Below are positions 1-10,054 of a stretch of DNA of 64,000 nt, piece by piece. Each line of letters opens with the position of its first letter. Positions within the stretch are counted from its first letter, which is position 1. Source of the DNA: Opitutales bacterium (GTDB lineage: Bacteria; Verrucomicrobiota; Verrucomicrobiia; Opitutales; UBA953); NCBI GenBank assembly GCA_030725715.1, contig JANRFG010000006.1:38947-102946 (forward strand), written 5' to 3'. The notes under the pieces were generated by a model. It saw only the letters and a program-made list of their open reading frames with translations, did no database searches and had not been told where the DNA came from. The translations under genes and the position numbers were made by a program.

Positions 1-813
1 GGCAGGCGTAGGGGCGGTGGCCGAAGCGGCCGGAGTGGTAGGAGTCGCGGCAGGAGCGACCACCGCAGGCGTCACTTCCGGCTCGGCCGGCTTACGTCCG
101 TAGAGCACGTCGATGCGTTCGGCGAGCGTCAGCGGGCGCTTGGGCGCGGCGACGACCGGGGTCGCGGCCGCGACGGTGGTGGCCGAAGGAGCGGGAGCAG
201 CCGGCGCGGCGGCGGCCGCAGCCGCGCCGGTCGGATAGGGCGAATCGAACTTCGTGCCCTTGGCGACGAGTTCGGAGACGCGCTTGCCGAGTTCGACGGC
301 GAAGTCGGTGAAGGTGCTCTTGATCTCGAACTTCGCGCCCTTGGCCCGGACCTCAAGCTGGCCGGTCGGCAGCACGCGGGTGAGCTGCAGCACCGCGCCG
401 GCCTCGAGCGCCAGGTCCTGGGGCTTCTGGCCTTCGACGTTCACGACCACCGTCGTCGGGGTCTTCACCGTGACGGCGGTCGGCCAGAGAATCAGGAAAC
501 GGGAGATCGCGGCGAAATCGAGAGCCGGCTCCGCCGAGGCGGCGACCGGAGCGGGGGTCGTCGGGGCGGCGGGCTTGGGCGTAGCGACCGCGGTCGGAGC
601 GGGCGCGACGGGCTTAGGCGCGACGGGCGCGACGGGCTTAGGCGCGGGCGTCGGCTGGGCGACGCGCGTGCCGAGATCGAGGGGTTTGATCGCGGTGTCG
701 CCGCGGCGGACGTCGACCTGGAAGCTCGGCGTCAGGAACAGGATGCCCGCGGCGCCGGCCAGGGCGCCGAAGAGGAAGAGGAGCAGACCTCGGAAGAAAG
801 CGGCCATGGGCAT
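1..813 (-). CDS. Membrane-anchored Ala/Pro-rich protein, 3' end off the window
   Basis: The reading frame is open from an ATG at 813 to the left edge, so about 271 residues are visible and the C-terminus is missing. Residues 5-28 form one hydrophobic segment (a signal anchor), followed by a low-complexity linker of PKPVAP-type repeats to about residue 95. A compact globular stretch follows (about residues 97-200), and then a second Ala/Pro-rich linker. The start overlaps the guaB stop as TGATG, so translation is probably coupled to guaB. I do not recognise the family. The architecture (anchor, flexible linker, small domain) suggests a periplasmic protein, which is inference. Confidence 0.7.
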   Translation of the reverse strand, partial: MPMAAFFRGLLLFLFGALAGAAGILFLTPSFQVDVRRGDTAIKPLDLGTRVAQPTPAPKPVAPVAPKPVAPAPTAVATPKPAAPTTPAPVAASAEPALDFAAISRFLILWPTAVTVKTPTTVVVNVEGQKPQDLALEAGAVLQLTRVLPTGQLEVRAKGAKFEIKSTFTDFAVELGKRVSELVAKGTKFDSPYPTGAAAAAAAPAAPAPSATTVAAATPVVAAPKRPLTLAERIDVLYGRKPAEPEVTPAVVAPAATPTTPAASATAPTPA

Positions 814-2387
814 CAGGAACCGGCCTTGATCTCGATGACGTCGTGCGGCGAGGCTTCGCGCTGGCCGGCGGGCGTGACGCGGATGTAGCGGGCGCGCTTG
901 CGGTGTTCGGCGAGATTGGCGGCGCCGAGGTAACCGAGGCCGCTCTGGATGCCGCCGGCGAGGGTGCCGAGGACCTGGTCGACCGTGCCGGAGACTTCCT
1001 TGAGCGCTTCGATGCCTTCGGCGGCGACCTTGCTGAACTTGCCGTTGGCGGAGTGTCCGTAGCGGGCGGCCGAACCCTTGCGCATGGCTTCGTGCGAACC
1101 CATGCCGCGGTATTCCTTATAAGTCTTGCCGTTGATCTCCATCAGCTTGCCCGGGGCTTCGCGCGAACCGGCGAGGAGGCCGCCGAGGATGACCGCGTCG
1201 GCGAGCGTGAGCGCCTTGACGATGTCGCCGCTCTTGGTGATGCCGCCGTCGGCGAGGATGCGCACGCCCTTCTTGGCGGCGGCGCGGGAGGCGACGTAGA
1301 GGGCGGTGAGCTGGGGGATGCCGACGCCCGCGACGATGCGGGTCGTGCAGATGGAGCCGGGGCCCTGGCCGATCTTGACCGTGTCGGCGCCGGCCGCGGC
1401 GAGGAACTCGACTCCTTCGCCGCTGGTGACGTTGCCGGCGATGAGCGTGATGTGCTTGTGGGACTTGCGGAGGAGGCGGAGCGCGTCGCCGACGCCCTTG
1501 GTATGGCCGTGGGCGGTGGAGATCGCGAGGGCATCGGCGCCTTCGGCGATGAGCGCGCCGACGTGTCCGAGCAGGCGGGCGCGGTCGATCTCGCCGTCCG
1601 CCGTGCGGGGGACCGAGATGGCGACGCCGACGCGCAGGCGGAAGTCCGTGTCGCGGGTCGGGCGCACGTGGGCGCGGGATTCTTCGGAGATGCGCTCGAT
1701 GTCGCTGAGGGTGAAGAGGCCGCGGAGGCGGTTCTTGGCGTCGACGACGAGGAGCTTGTTCTGGCCGACGTGGTCGGAGAACTTACGGTCGGCGGTGGCG
1801 ATCGGGTCCTTGCCGAGGTCCTTCTCCGCGACGGTGAAGACCTTGTCGCGGGGGATCATGACGGCGACGACCTTGCGCTGGCCGTGGCGTTCCTTGACGG
1901 CGCTGCCGGGCAGGAGGCCGAGGAGCGTGCCGTCGGCGGAGGTGACCGGGAAGGTGCTGAACGCCAGGCCGTCGCGTTCGATGCGGGCGAGGACTTCGGC
2001 GATGGTGTCATCGGCCGAGACGACGGCGGGGTCGCCGATCATGCCGTGGATGTGGTTCTTGACCCGGCGCACTTCGGCGACCTGGTCGGCTTCCGACATG
2101 TTATAGTGCAGGAGGCCGAGGCCGCCGTTGAGGGCCATCGCGATGGCCATGCGGTGCTCGGTCACCGTATCCATGTCGGAGGACACGATCGGCAGCGACA
2201 GCGGGAGGGCGTCCGAAAGGGAGGAGTCGAGGCGGGTCATCCGGGGCAGGACCTCGGAGTAGCGGGTAGCCAGGGAGACGTCGTCATACGTCAGGCCGAG
2301 GCCGGCGTTGGCGGGGAAGAAGTCGTCCGCGGACAGGTAGAAGCGTTCGTCGAGGGAAACGCGGCCCTTGGATTTCGAGGAGGCCAT
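813..2387 (-). CDS. guaB: Inosine-5'-monophosphate dehydrogenase
   Basis: Oxidises IMP to XMP with NAD+, the first committed step of GMP synthesis in the cytosol. The 524-residue product has the TIM-barrel start LTYDDVSL near residue 30, an inserted pair of CBS domains at about residues 110-235, the catalytic loop GPGSICTTR with Cys near residue 347, and the flap EYRGMGS. The ATG at 2387 gives [16 protein letters not shown]; the reading frame stays open upstream, but that extension (to 2702) is antisense to menC and is unlikely to be coding. The protein is slightly longer than typical (about 490), with an extended N-terminus. It diverges from menC across a 93-bp gap that holds a C/G-rich hairpin, and gmk further along supplies the next GMP step. 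Confidence 0.95.
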   Translation of the reverse strand: MASSKSKGRVSLDERFYLSADDFFPANAGLGLTYDDVSLATRYSEVLPRMTRLDSSLSDALPLSLPIVSSDMDTVTEHRMAIAMALNGGLGLLHYNMSEADQVAEVRRVKNHIHGMIGDPAVVSADDTIAEVLARIERDGLAFSTFPVTSADGTLLGLLPGSAVKERHGQRKVVAVMIPRDKVFTVAEKDLGKDPIATADRKFSDHVGQNKLLVVDAKNRLRGLFTLSDIERISEESRAHVRPTRDTDFRLRVGVAISVPRTADGEIDRARLLGHVGALIAEGADALAISTAHGHTKGVGDALRLLRKSHKHITLIAGNVTSGEGVEFLAAAGADTVKIGQGPGSICTTRIVAGVGIPQLTALYVASRAAAKKGVRILADGGITKSGDIVKALTLADAVILGGLLAGSREAPGKLMEINGKTYKEYRGMGSHEAMRKGSAARYGHSANGKFSKVAAEGIEALKEVSGTVDQVLGTLAGGIQSGLGYLGAANLAEHRKRARYIRVTPAGQREASPHDVIEIKAGS

Positions 2388-2416
2388 GAGTGGTCGGTTT
2401 CCCCAAAGGGTGTTAG

Positions 2417-2437
2417 GCACCCCCCCAAGGGGTGGCA
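2417..2437. repeat. Short C/G hairpin in the guaB-menC divergent spacer
   Basis: The arms CACCCC and GGGGTG face each other around a C/A-rich centre at about 2419-2435, between two divergent starts. It would lie in the guaB leader if transcription begins to its right. There is no T-tract, so it is not a classical terminator. A regulatory role is possible but unproven. Confidence 0.3.
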
Positions 2438-2480
2438 AATTGATTTTGCGAGTTTGTCCGGATTGCCGTCTATTCGTCCC

Positions 2481-3422
2481 ATGACCGGCGGCTTTTTCGA
2501 CTTCAAACGTGTCCGTCGCCGACTGCGCTCCGCGGTCGTGACCGGCGCGGGCGCCGTGGACAGCGTGGACCGCATCCTGCTGCGGACGCAATCCGACCAA
2601 GGCACGGGTTACGGTGAGATCGCCCCTTGGCCGGGGTTCCCGACCGAGACCATCGAGCAATCGCTGGAGTTCCTGCGTTCGGCCCAAGGCAACCTGCCCC
2701 ATCTGCTCGCCGCCGTGGCCGCTTCGCCGGCGCCCCTGCCCTGCCTATCGGCGGCGCTCTCCAGCTGCCGACACTGGAGCCAGATCGCCGGCTACGGCGG
2801 CAGCCTGCCCTGCGCCGGCCTGCTGACCCTTTCAGTCCTCGAGACCGAGGCGAAATCTGCCGCCGGCTTCCGCACCCTTAAGATCAAGATCTCGCCGGAG
2901 ACTTCGGAAGAAGCGATCCGCGCCGCGGCGGCGCGCTTCCCCGGCCGGTTGCGCCTCGACGCCAACGGCTCGCTGGACCTCCAGACCGCGCGACGCTGGG
3001 CGGAGTTCGCCCGCGCGCATGAGCAGGTCGAGTTCCTCGAACAGCCCCTGCCGGTCGGTCATCCGGGCTACGCGTCGCTCGGACCCGATAAGGTCGCGCT
3101 CGATGAGTCGTTCCTCACCCCGGGCGGCGTCGACTGGGCCGGGACCGTCGTCGTGAAACCGCTGCTCGCGGGCGACTGGGACGAACTGCGCGCCTGGCGC
3201 GGAGCGCACGCGGGCGCCGTCGTCTATTCTTCCTGCTTCGAGACCGCGATCGGCCGCCAAGGCGCGCTCTGGCTCGCGGCGCAGGACCCACAGGCCGGCA
3301 CCGTCGGTTTCGATACGCTCGGTCGCTTCGAGAACGACGGACGCGATCGCCATGCGGCCGGCGCGATGGCGTCCGGCCTTCCCGGTTACGACTGGGCGGG
3401 CTTCTGGCAGGAACTGACATGA
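2481..3422 (+). CDS. menC: o-Succinylbenzoate synthase
   Basis: Dehydrates SHCHC to o-succinylbenzoate in menaquinone synthesis. The 313-residue protein has the enolase-superfamily set: the KxK motif in LKIKI (Lys134/Lys136), metal ligands in RLDAN, FLEQPL and ALDES, and the opposite-face Lys in VVVKP. The length matches MenC (about 320). The ATG at 2481 has no Shine-Dalgarno sequence. A weak -35/-10 pair (TTGCGA at 2446, TCTATT at 2469, 17-bp spacer) would start transcription at or next to the ATG, so the mRNA may be leaderless. The stop overlaps the menE start as ATGA. Confidence 0.9.
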   Translation: MTGGFFDFKRVRRRLRSAVVTGAGAVDSVDRILLRTQSDQGTGYGEIAPWPGFPTETIEQSLEFLRSAQGNLPHLLAAVAASPAPLPCLSAALSSCRHWSQIAGYGGSLPCAGLLTLSVLETEAKSAAGFRTLKIKISPETSEEAIRAAAARFPGRLRLDANGSLDLQTARRWAEFARAHEQVEFLEQPLPVGHPGYASLGPDKVALDESFLTPGGVDWAGTVVVKPLLAGDWDELRAWRGAHAGAVVYSSCFETAIGRQGALWLAAQDPQAGTVGFDTLGRFENDGRDRHAAGAMASGLPGYDWAGFWQELT

Positions 3423-4624
3423 GCGCCGTCGCGGTCTTCGAGGCGGAGCACGCCGCGCATCTGCGCGAGGCCTTGCAGGCGCATGACGCCGGCCTGCCGG
3501 TGTTCCTGGGTAATCCTCACTGGGCCGGAGCCGATCGCGATGAAGCCGCCCGGCAGATCCCGCGCGGCACGACGATCCTCGGCGCGACCTTGGAGCCGCG
3601 CGGGCTGGGCACGTGCGATTTTCCGCTGAACTGGCGCGGTCGCGTGATGATCCCCACGGGCGGCACCGGCGGGAAGGTGAAGTTCATCATCCATTCCGGC
3701 GAGTCGCTCCGCGCCGCCGCGCTCAGCCTACGCGACGCACTCGTCGCCCGCGGGCTTTCGCCCGTGCTCCATGGCGTGACGTGTACGCCGCCGTGGCATG
3801 TCAGCGGCTTCATGCCTGCCATCCGTGCGCGTGTGACCGGCGGCCGACATCAGGTCATCGACGGTCGCTTCCCTGAAGGCTCCGCCCTGCCCTCCATCGA
3901 TCTGCCGGCAGCCGGCACCAAGATCATCTCGCTCGTGCCGGCACAGCTGACGCGCCTGCTGGCGCACGCCGACGGCGAAGCGTGGCTCCGCAACTTCCAG
4001 GTCATCCTGCTCGGCGGCTCGGCCGTGCCCGCGCCGTTGCTCACCGCGATCCGCGAGCGCCGCCTGCCGGCCTTCCTCACCTATGGGTCGACCGAGACCG
4101 CGGCGGCCTGTGCCTTGTGCCCACCGGAAAATATCTGGTCGGGTGAAACCGTGCGAGGCGCTCCTTTGCCGGGAGTCCGCTTCGCGACGACCAGCGAAGG
4201 CATCATCACCATCGCCAGCCCTTCGCTCGGTCTGGGAGTCTGGCCTGACGGCCCGATGACGAACCCATGGACGAGCGGCGACCGGGGCGACGTGGCGGCC
4301 GATGGCAGCGTGCGGATCACCGGACGCGCCGACCGCGTGATCGTCACCGGCGGCGAGAAGGTCGACCCGGCCCGCGTCGAACAGACACTGCTCGCGACGG
4401 GACTCGTCCGCGAAGCGCTCGTGCTCGGCATGGTCGACGCGACCTGGGGCGAAGTCGTCACCGCATGCGTCGTCGCCGGCCCAGAGACCGAAGCCGCGCT
4501 GCGCAAAGCCTGCGAAGGACTGGAGCCCGCCGCGCGTCCGCGGCGCTATGTGTTCGTGCCGGTCCTGCCGACGAACGCGAGCGGCAAGCCGGACCGCGAT
4601 GCGATCGCGAAGCTGACCGCTTAG
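3419..4624 (+). CDS. menE: o-Succinylbenzoate-CoA ligase (ANL superfamily)
   Basis: Activates o-succinylbenzoate to its CoA thioester after MenC. At 401 residues it is shorter than most MenE (450-490), mainly at the N-terminus, but all core adenylation motifs are there: [12 protein letters not shown] (A3, near residue 80), YGSTET (A5), TSGDRG (A7), [14 protein letters not shown] (A8 hinge) and the A10 Lys in NASGKPDR near the C-terminus. It overlaps menC by 4 nt, so the two are co-translated. Its TAG stop overlaps the kdsA stop tail to tail (TTAG), leaving no room for a terminator between them. Confidence 0.88.
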   Translation: MSAVAVFEAEHAAHLREALQAHDAGLPVFLGNPHWAGADRDEAARQIPRGTTILGATLEPRGLGTCDFPLNWRGRVMIPTGGTGGKVKFIIHSGESLRAAALSLRDALVARGLSPVLHGVTCTPPWHVSGFMPAIRARVTGGRHQVIDGRFPEGSALPSIDLPAAGTKIISLVPAQLTRLLAHADGEAWLRNFQVILLGGSAVPAPLLTAIRERRLPAFLTYGSTETAAACALCPPENIWSGETVRGAPLPGVRFATTSEGIITIASPSLGLGVWPDGPMTNPWTSGDRGDVAADGSVRITGRADRVIVTGGEKVDPARVEQTLLATGLVREALVLGMVDATWGEVVTACVVAGPETEAALRKACEGLEPAARPRRYVFVPVLPTNASGKPDRDAIAKLTA

Positions 4625-5415
4625 GCGCGGACGGCTTTCCAGACGCGCAGGCAGGATTCCACGAGGGCCGGAAATTCCGCGAGCGGCACCTGCGAGGGTC
4701 CGTCGGAGATCGCTTTCTTCGGATCCGGATGCGTCTCCATGAAAAGACCATCGGCGCCCGCGGCGAGGGCCGCCTTGGCGAGGACCGGGACGAATTCGCG
4801 CTGACCACCGGAGGAGCCGCCGGCCGCGCCGGGGAGCTGCACCGCGTGGGTGGCGTCCATGATCGTCGGGTGGCCGAAGCCGGCCATGATCGGGAAAGAA
4901 CGCATGTCGACGACCAGGTTCTGGTAGCCGAAAGTCGTGCCGCGGTCGGTCTGCCAGATCTCGGCGGCCTGGGCGCCTTCGAGCTTATCGACCACGAAGC
5001 GCATCTCGAACGGGGAAAGGAACTGGCCCTTCTTCACGTTCACGACCTTGCCGGTCTTGGCGGCCGCGACGAGGAGGTCGGTCTGGCGGCACATGAACGC
5101 CGGGATCTGCAGGACATCGACGACCTTGCCGACGGCTTCGCACTGCTCGGGTCCGTGGATGTCGGTGAGGACATCGAAGCCGTAGTCCTTCTTCACCATC
5201 GCGAGGAGGTCGAGGCCGGCCTGCATGCCCGGGCCGCGATCGCCGCCGAGCGAGGTGCGGTTGGCTTTGTCGTAAGAGCCCTTGAAGATGATGTTCAGCT
5301 CCGGGTGGCGGGCGGCCAGGGCCTTGAGCTCCGTGGCGACGGTCCGGCAGTTGGCCTCGGATTCGAGGGAGCAAGGTCCGGCGATGAGGAGCAGACGGCG
5401 CTTATCGTGCAGCAT
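4621..5415 (-). CDS. kdsA: 3-Deoxy-8-phosphooctulonate synthase (metal-dependent class)
   Basis: Condenses arabinose 5-phosphate with PEP to KDO 8-phosphate for the LPS inner core, implying an outer membrane. The 264 residues include [57 protein letters not shown] and [10 protein letters not shown]. Cys15 in AGPCSLE is the residue that marks the metal-dependent class; the E. coli type has Asn there. The ATG at 5415 begins a normal N-terminus. It is separated from polX by 49 bp on the same strand, so it may be read as the last gene of that run. Confidence 0.95.
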   Translation of the reverse strand: MLHDKRRLLLIAGPCSLESEANCRTVATELKALAARHPELNIIFKGSYDKANRTSLGGDRGPGMQAGLDLLAMVKKDYGFDVLTDIHGPEQCEAVGKVVDVLQIPAFMCRQTDLLVAAAKTGKVVNVKKGQFLSPFEMRFVVDKLEGAQAAEIWQTDRGTTFGYQNLVVDMRSFPIMAGFGHPTIMDATHAVQLPGAAGGSSGGQREFVPVLAKAALAAGADGLFMETHPDPKKAISDGPSQVPLAEFPALVESCLRVWKAVRA

Positions 5416-5464
5416 GCGGCAGGATAGGACGGGCGGCGCCCGCAGGGCGAGCCGTAAGGAGCGC

Positions 5465-7186
5465 TCAGCGACCCAGCCAGCGCAGCACTTCCGGCAGCGA
5501 CCGCGTGTTGAGCACCTGCTCCGGCGTCAGCCAACCCTTGCGGGCGATGCGCACGCCATGGGCGGCGAAGGCCAGCTGGTCGGTGTCGTGGGCGTCCGGA
5601 TTGATCGAGCAGAGCACGCCCTTCTCGGCGGCGTGGCGCCACCAACGCCAGTCGAGGTCGAGGCGCCACGGGTTGGCGTTGAGCTCGATGATCGTGTCGT
5701 TGGCCGCGGCGGCGTCGATGACCTTGGCGATGTCGACGTCGTAGGGCTCGCGCTTGTTGAGCAGGCGACCGGTGAGATGGCCGACCATGTCGACATGCTC
5801 GTTCTCGATGGCCTTGATGATGCGGGCCGTCTGGGCCTCGCGGTCCAACGTGAAGAGGTTGTGGACCGAGGCCACGACGAAGTCCAGGCGCGCGAGGACG
5901 TCATCCGCGAAGTCGAGCGTGCCGTCCTTGAGGATGTCGACCTCGCTGCCCGAGAGCACGCGGACGCGATACTTCTGCGAGGCGTTGAGCTTCGCGATGT
6001 CCTCGAGCTGCTTCGCGAGGCGGGCCTCGTCGAGACCGCCGGCCTGGAAGCTGGACTTCGAGTGGTCGGAGATACCAAGGTATTCCCAGCCATGGGCTTC
6101 GGCGGCCGCGGCCATCTGATCGAGCGTATGATCGCCGTCGGATTCCGTGGTGTGATTATGAAAGACGCCGCGCAGGTCGGCGAACTGGACGAGCTTCGGC
6201 AGTTTGCCCGCTTCGGCGGCGTCGATCTCGCCGTTGCCTTCGCGGAGCTCCGGCGGGATCCACGGCAGGCCGAGCGCGCGGAAGACTTCTTCTTCGCTGG
6301 TCGCGCCGGGCGCGGGGGTCTTCTCGTCGACGGACTTGAAGCCCCACTCGCTCATGCTGAGGCCGCGGCCGAGCGCGCGGTGGCGCATGGCGACGTTGTG
6401 CTCCTTGGAGCCGGTGAAGTGATGGAGCGCGAAATAGAACTGCTCGGCCGGGACGACGCGCAGGTCGGCCTGAAGTCCGTTCTCGAAGCGCACGCTGGAC
6501 TTCGTCTCACCGTGGGCGGTGACTTCCTTCACGCCCGGGTAGGCGACGAACCAGTCCATGATCGGCTTGGGTTCCGACGAGGCCACGAGGAAGTCGAGGT
6601 CGCCGACCGTCTCGCGGGCGCGGCGGAGCGAGCCGGCGGATTCGGCGAGCGAGACCTGCGGGAGCGCGCGCAATCCCGCGAGGATCGGTTCGGCGATGGC
6701 GGCCGCTTCGTACCAGCGGTGGCGCTTGCCGTAGGCGATGCGGTTCTTGATGCCCTCGAGGATCTTCTCCTGCGTCTTCGCGCCGAAACCCTTGAGCTCG
6801 GCGACCGCGCCGGATTCGCAGACTTCCTTCAGCTTCGCGAGGTCTTCGACCGCGAGCTGCGTCCAGAGCGCGCGGACCTTCTTCGGCCCGAGGCCCGGGA
6901 TCTGCATCACCTCGAGAAGGCCGGCGGGGATCGAGGCCTTGAGCTTCTGGTGGAAAGGCAGGACGCCGTCGCGGCGGAGCGTCGTGATCTTATCGACGAG
7001 CGCCTCGCCGAGACCAGGAATCTCGGCCAGCTTGCCGCCGTCGATCAGCTCGCCGAGGTCCTCCGTCATGTTCTCGAGGATGCGGGCGCCGGCGGAGTAG
7101 GCGCGGATCTTGAACGGGTTCTCGCCCGTCAGTTCCATGAAAGTGGCGATCTCGTCGAGGACGGCCGCGATGTCGTTCTTCTCCAT
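5465..7186 (-). CDS. polX: Family X DNA polymerase with PHP exonuclease domain
   Basis: Bacterial PolX fills short gaps during DNA repair and has a Mn-dependent 3'-5' exonuclease. The 573-residue protein has helix-hairpin-helix segments in the first 150 residues, the nucleotidyltransferase motif [15 protein letters not shown] near residue 180-195, and a C-terminal PHP domain from about residue 335 beginning [15 protein letters not shown], with [13 protein letters not shown] and ASVHN. The ATG at 7186 overlaps the gmk stop as TGATG; a GTG codon immediately upstream (7189) is in frame and is an alternative start. Confidence 0.93.
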   Translation of the reverse strand: MEKNDIAAVLDEIATFMELTGENPFKIRAYSAGARILENMTEDLGELIDGGKLAEIPGLGEALVDKITTLRRDGVLPFHQKLKASIPAGLLEVMQIPGLGPKKVRALWTQLAVEDLAKLKEVCESGAVAELKGFGAKTQEKILEGIKNRIAYGKRHRWYEAAAIAEPILAGLRALPQVSLAESAGSLRRARETVGDLDFLVASSEPKPIMDWFVAYPGVKEVTAHGETKSSVRFENGLQADLRVVPAEQFYFALHHFTGSKEHNVAMRHRALGRGLSMSEWGFKSVDEKTPAPGATSEEEVFRALGLPWIPPELREGNGEIDAAEAGKLPKLVQFADLRGVFHNHTTESDGDHTLDQMAAAAEAHGWEYLGISDHSKSSFQAGGLDEARLAKQLEDIAKLNASQKYRVRVLSGSEVDILKDGTLDFADDVLARLDFVVASVHNLFTLDREAQTARIIKAIENEHVDMVGHLTGRLLNKREPYDVDIAKVIDAAAANDTIIELNANPWRLDLDWRWWRHAAEKGVLCSINPDAHDTDQLAFAAHGVRIARKGWLTPEQVLNTRSLPEVLRWLGR

Positions 7187-7779
7187 CACGGACGGCGGGC
7201 CTTCTCGGCGTGGTAGATGGCGAGCAGGGCGGCGAAGTCGGCCTCGCGGGTGCCGCTCTCGATCACGTGCTGATAAGTGCCGGCGTGGCGGAGCTCCTCT
7301 TCGGCGGCGGCCACGCGACGGTCGATCTCGTCGGCCGGGTCGGTGCCGCGGCCCGTGAGGCGACGACGCAGTTCGGCGCGATCGCTGACGCGGATGAAGA
7401 CCGTGACGAGGGCGGCGGCGAGACGCGGGTCGGCGGCGCCCTTGGCGCGGATCGTGGCGGCGCCCTGGACGTCGACGTTCAGGAGCGCGTCGAAGCCGGC
7501 GCCGAGGTGGGCGGCGACGTCAGCCGCGCGCGGACCATAGAGATTGCCGTGGACGTGGGCGTGCTCGAGGAAGACGCCCGCGGCGACCTGCTGTTCGAAG
7601 CTTTCGCGCGTGAGGAAATGATAGTCGATGCCGTCGACTTCGCCGGGCCGCGGGGCGCGCGTGGTGCACGTGATCACGCGACGGATACCCTGCGGGCAGG
7701 CTCCGGTGAGGCTGGAGCACAGGGTGGTCTTGCCGCTGCCGGCGGGACCCGAGACGACGATGAGGAGCGCGCGGCTCAC
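7186..7779 (-). CDS. gmk: Guanylate kinase
   Basis: Phosphorylates GMP to GDP with ATP. The 197-residue product has the P-loop SGPAGSGKTT at residues 10-19, the GMP-binding CTTRAPRPGEVDGIDYHF, and GNLYGP followed by VDVQGA. The start overlaps the upstream membrane-protein gene as ATGA, and the stop overlaps polX as TGATG, so three genes are translationally linked. The length is close to E. coli Gmk (207). Confidence 0.93.
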   Translation of the reverse strand: MSRALLIVVSGPAGSGKTTLCSSLTGACPQGIRRVITCTTRAPRPGEVDGIDYHFLTRESFEQQVAAGVFLEHAHVHGNLYGPRAADVAAHLGAGFDALLNVDVQGAATIRAKGAADPRLAAALVTVFIRVSDRAELRRRLTGRGTDPADEIDRRVAAAEEELRHAGTYQHVIESGTREADFAALLAIYHAEKARRP

Positions 7780-8315
7780 GGGAGGTCGAAGGACTGGGCC
7801 ACGCAGGCGATACCGAGGATGAGGCTCAAGCCGCCGACGACGTTACGTCGGCCGGAAGTGGCGAGGATCCAGTCGCACTGACGGCCGAAGACGGGCGGCG
7901 AGCAGGCCCACCAGAAACCGAAGAGCACCAGCACGCCGTAGCTGACCGAAGCATCCAACAGGCTGTGCGGCAGCTGCCGGTAACCGGCGTCCAGGGTGGC
8001 GCGGGCGAGGAAGAGCATCAGGGCTCCCAGGGCGCGGACCGACAGGAGGTCGGGCATGTACACGAAGGTCGCCAGGCTGGCGCCGAGGAAGACCGCGAGG
8101 ACCAGCGTGCGGTTGATGCCGGCGAGATCCGCGTCGGGGATGTTGAACAGCCACCAGGCGAACCAGGCGATGGCGGCGAGGCCGAGCAGGTAAGTCGCGC
8201 CTTGCGAGCGGCGGAAGGTGCGAAGGACCGCGGAGTCGGTGACGATCAGCCAGCCGGCCAGGAGCAGGAAGGCGGCGAGCGCGGTGTAAGCTTGGGCGAG
8301 AGTCACGGCCTCCAT
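7776..8315 (-). CDS. Multipass membrane protein, unknown function
   Basis: A 179-residue integral membrane protein with about five to six hydrophobic helices, separated by short loops with W/F-rich edges (for example WFAWWLFNIPDADL near residue 50 and FGFWWACSPPVFGRQCDW near 135). No catalytic motif is evident and I do not recognise the family. The start ATG at 8315 lies 35 nt downstream of queG, and the stop overlaps gmk by 4 nt, so it is a conserved-looking member of this leftward operon. Confidence 0.75.
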   Translation of the reverse strand: MEAVTLAQAYTALAAFLLLAGWLIVTDSAVLRTFRRSQGATYLLGLAAIAWFAWWLFNIPDADLAGINRTLVLAVFLGASLATFVYMPDLLSVRALGALMLFLARATLDAGYRQLPHSLLDASVSYGVLVLFGFWWACSPPVFGRQCDWILATSGRRNVVGGLSLILGIACVAQSFDLP

Positions 8316-8350
8316 TAGGACGCTCCCCTCGCCTGAGGCAACCCGTAGGT

Positions 8351-9358
8351 TCAACGGGCGCGCAGACGGTCGACGGCCCAGGCGGCGTGTTCGGCGACCA
8401 TCGGATCGGGCGAGCCGAGCAGCGTCTCCGCCGCAGGCAGGTCGCCCGGCGTCCCGACGTTGCCGAGGACGGTGAGCGCGTTGCGGCGCCAGCGGGCGAG
8501 TCCGAGGCGTTCGACCGGCGTGCCTTTGAAGTGCTCCAAGAACTGCTCTTCCGTCCAGGCCAGCGTCTCGCGGAGCGGCGGGTGCGGACGCGGGGCGAAG
8601 TGGGCTTCGCGGGTGGCGACGGCCCACTTGTTCCAAGGGCAGACGTCGAGACAGTCGTCGCAGCCGAAGACGCGGTCGCCGAGGGCTGCGCGATACTCGA
8701 CCGGGATGGCGCCCTTGTGCTCGATGGTCAGGTAGGCGAGGCACTTGCGCGCATCCATCTGATAGGGCGCGATGATCGCGGCGGTCGGACAGGCGTCGAT
8801 GCAACGCGTGCAGGAACCGCAACGGTCCGGCTCCTTGGCGGCGGTGGCTTCCAGTTCGAGGGTCGTCAGGATGACGCCGAGGAAAAGCCAGGTGCCGGCG
8901 CCGCGGTGGATGAGGATCGTGCTCTTGCCCTGCCAGCCGAGGCCGGCCGCGGCCGCGACGGGCTTTTCGAGCACCGGGCCGGTGTCGACGTAAGGCTTCT
9001 GCTCGCCCCCGAGGGACTGCATCACCCCGCACAGCTCTTTGAGTCGGGCCAGGATCAGATCGTGGTAATCCGCGCCCAGCGCGTATTTCGCGATACGATA
9101 GCCCGCGGGCGGATGCGGCTGGTAATAGTTCAGGCCCACCACGACCAGGCTGCGGGCTTCAGGCAGCACCTTACGGGCGTCGGTCCGGCGGTCCGGATTG
9201 CGGGCCAGCCAGGCCATGTCGCCGTGCATCCCGTCAGCGATCCACTTCTTGAAGTAGTCCGCGCGTACGTCGACCTCGACCGGTGCGACCCCGAAGGCGT
9301 CGAAGCCCAGCTCCTTCGCCGAAGCCGCGAGACGCTGGCGGAGGGCGCGGGGGTCCAT
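8351..9358 (-). CDS. queG: Epoxyqueuosine reductase
   Basis: Reduces epoxyqueuosine to queuosine at tRNA position 34 using cobalamin and two [4Fe-4S] clusters. The 335-residue protein carries CGSCTRCIDACPT (near residue 180) and CDDCLDVCPW (near 230), giving two four-cysteine clusters, plus the N-terminal VVGLNYYQP and KYALGADYH segments typical of QueG. The C-terminal part (about 285-335) resembles a HEAT-like extension. It follows coaC by 4 nt. No other queuosine genes are in the window. Confidence 0.93.
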   Translation of the reverse strand: MDPRALRQRLAASAKELGFDAFGVAPVEVDVRADYFKKWIADGMHGDMAWLARNPDRRTDARKVLPEARSLVVVGLNYYQPHPPAGYRIAKYALGADYHDLILARLKELCGVMQSLGGEQKPYVDTGPVLEKPVAAAAGLGWQGKSTILIHRGAGTWLFLGVILTTLELEATAAKEPDRCGSCTRCIDACPTAAIIAPYQMDARKCLAYLTIEHKGAIPVEYRAALGDRVFGCDDCLDVCPWNKWAVATREAHFAPRPHPPLRETLAWTEEQFLEHFKGTPVERLGLARWRRNALTVLGNVGTPGDLPAAETLLGSPDPMVAEHAAWAVDRLRAR

Positions 9359-9362
9359 CGAC

Positions 9363-9911
9363 TCAGCCCAGGATCGAAAGCACGCGGCTCACGATCTCTT
9401 CGACCGGCGCCAGCTTGCCGACACCTTCATAACCGCAGGCCAGCATGCCTTCGGCCGGCTCGACCACGGCGTGGCCGCGGGAGCGGAGGGTCTTCAGGTT
9501 GGCCTGCGTGGCCGGGTGTTCGTACATCTTGCCGTTCATCGCCGGGCAGAGGAGGACCGGACCGCGGGTGGCGAGGTAGATGCTGGTCAGCAGATCAGGG
9601 GCGAGGCCATGGGCGAACTCCGCGAGGACATTGGCCGAAAGGGGCGCAACGAGGAGCAGGTCGGAGGAATCAGCGATCTCGATGTGGCCCGGGACGGAAT
9701 TGGCGCCCTCGGCCCAGAGGTCGAACGCCACCGGACGACGGGAAAGCACCTGGAGGGTCATCGGGGTGATGAACTGGGTGGCGCCCTTGGTCATGACCAC
9801 CTGGACCTCGGCGCCGTATTTGACGAGCTGGGAGGTCAGGTCCGCGGCCTTGTAGGCGGCGATGGAGCCGGTGACCCCGAGGGTGATACGTTTGCCGACG
9901 AGCTGGGACAT
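9363..9911 (-). CDS. coaC: Phosphopantothenoylcysteine decarboxylase (CoaC-type flavoprotein)
   Basis: An FMN-dependent decarboxylase of coenzyme A synthesis. At 182 residues it is only the flavoprotein half of the usual CoaBC fusion; no CoaB ligase domain follows, so the ligase must be encoded elsewhere. Signatures are GVTGSIAAYKAADL, the active-site His in GHIEIADSSD, APLSANVLAEFAHGLAPDLL, CPAMNGKMYEHPA and the substrate-clamp Cys in GMLACGYEGVG. The ATG at 9911 gives MSQLVGKRITLGVTG. It diverges from gnd across 143 bp. Confidence 0.88.
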   Translation of the reverse strand: MSQLVGKRITLGVTGSIAAYKAADLTSQLVKYGAEVQVVMTKGATQFITPMTLQVLSRRPVAFDLWAEGANSVPGHIEIADSSDLLLVAPLSANVLAEFAHGLAPDLLTSIYLATRGPVLLCPAMNGKMYEHPATQANLKTLRSRGHAVVEPAEGMLACGYEGVGKLAPVEEIVSRVLSILG

Positions 9912-10054
9912 GACAGCGGTGGACGATGGGACGGCCGTCGGATGAGGCGAGGGGAAAGGCGGCTCGGCCGGGTCGAAAACGGCTCCTTTTGAGCGAAATC
10001 CGCCCTTTTCTTGTTTGCCATGCCTGCCCACGGGGGTTCGCATTGGCTCCTCTT

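Noticed and set aside
843-3422. Very long plus-strand ORF overlapping guaB and menC
   Set aside because: It runs antisense to guaB before entering the menC frame. GC-rich third positions create long stop-free antisense frames; only the part from 2481 has family motifs.
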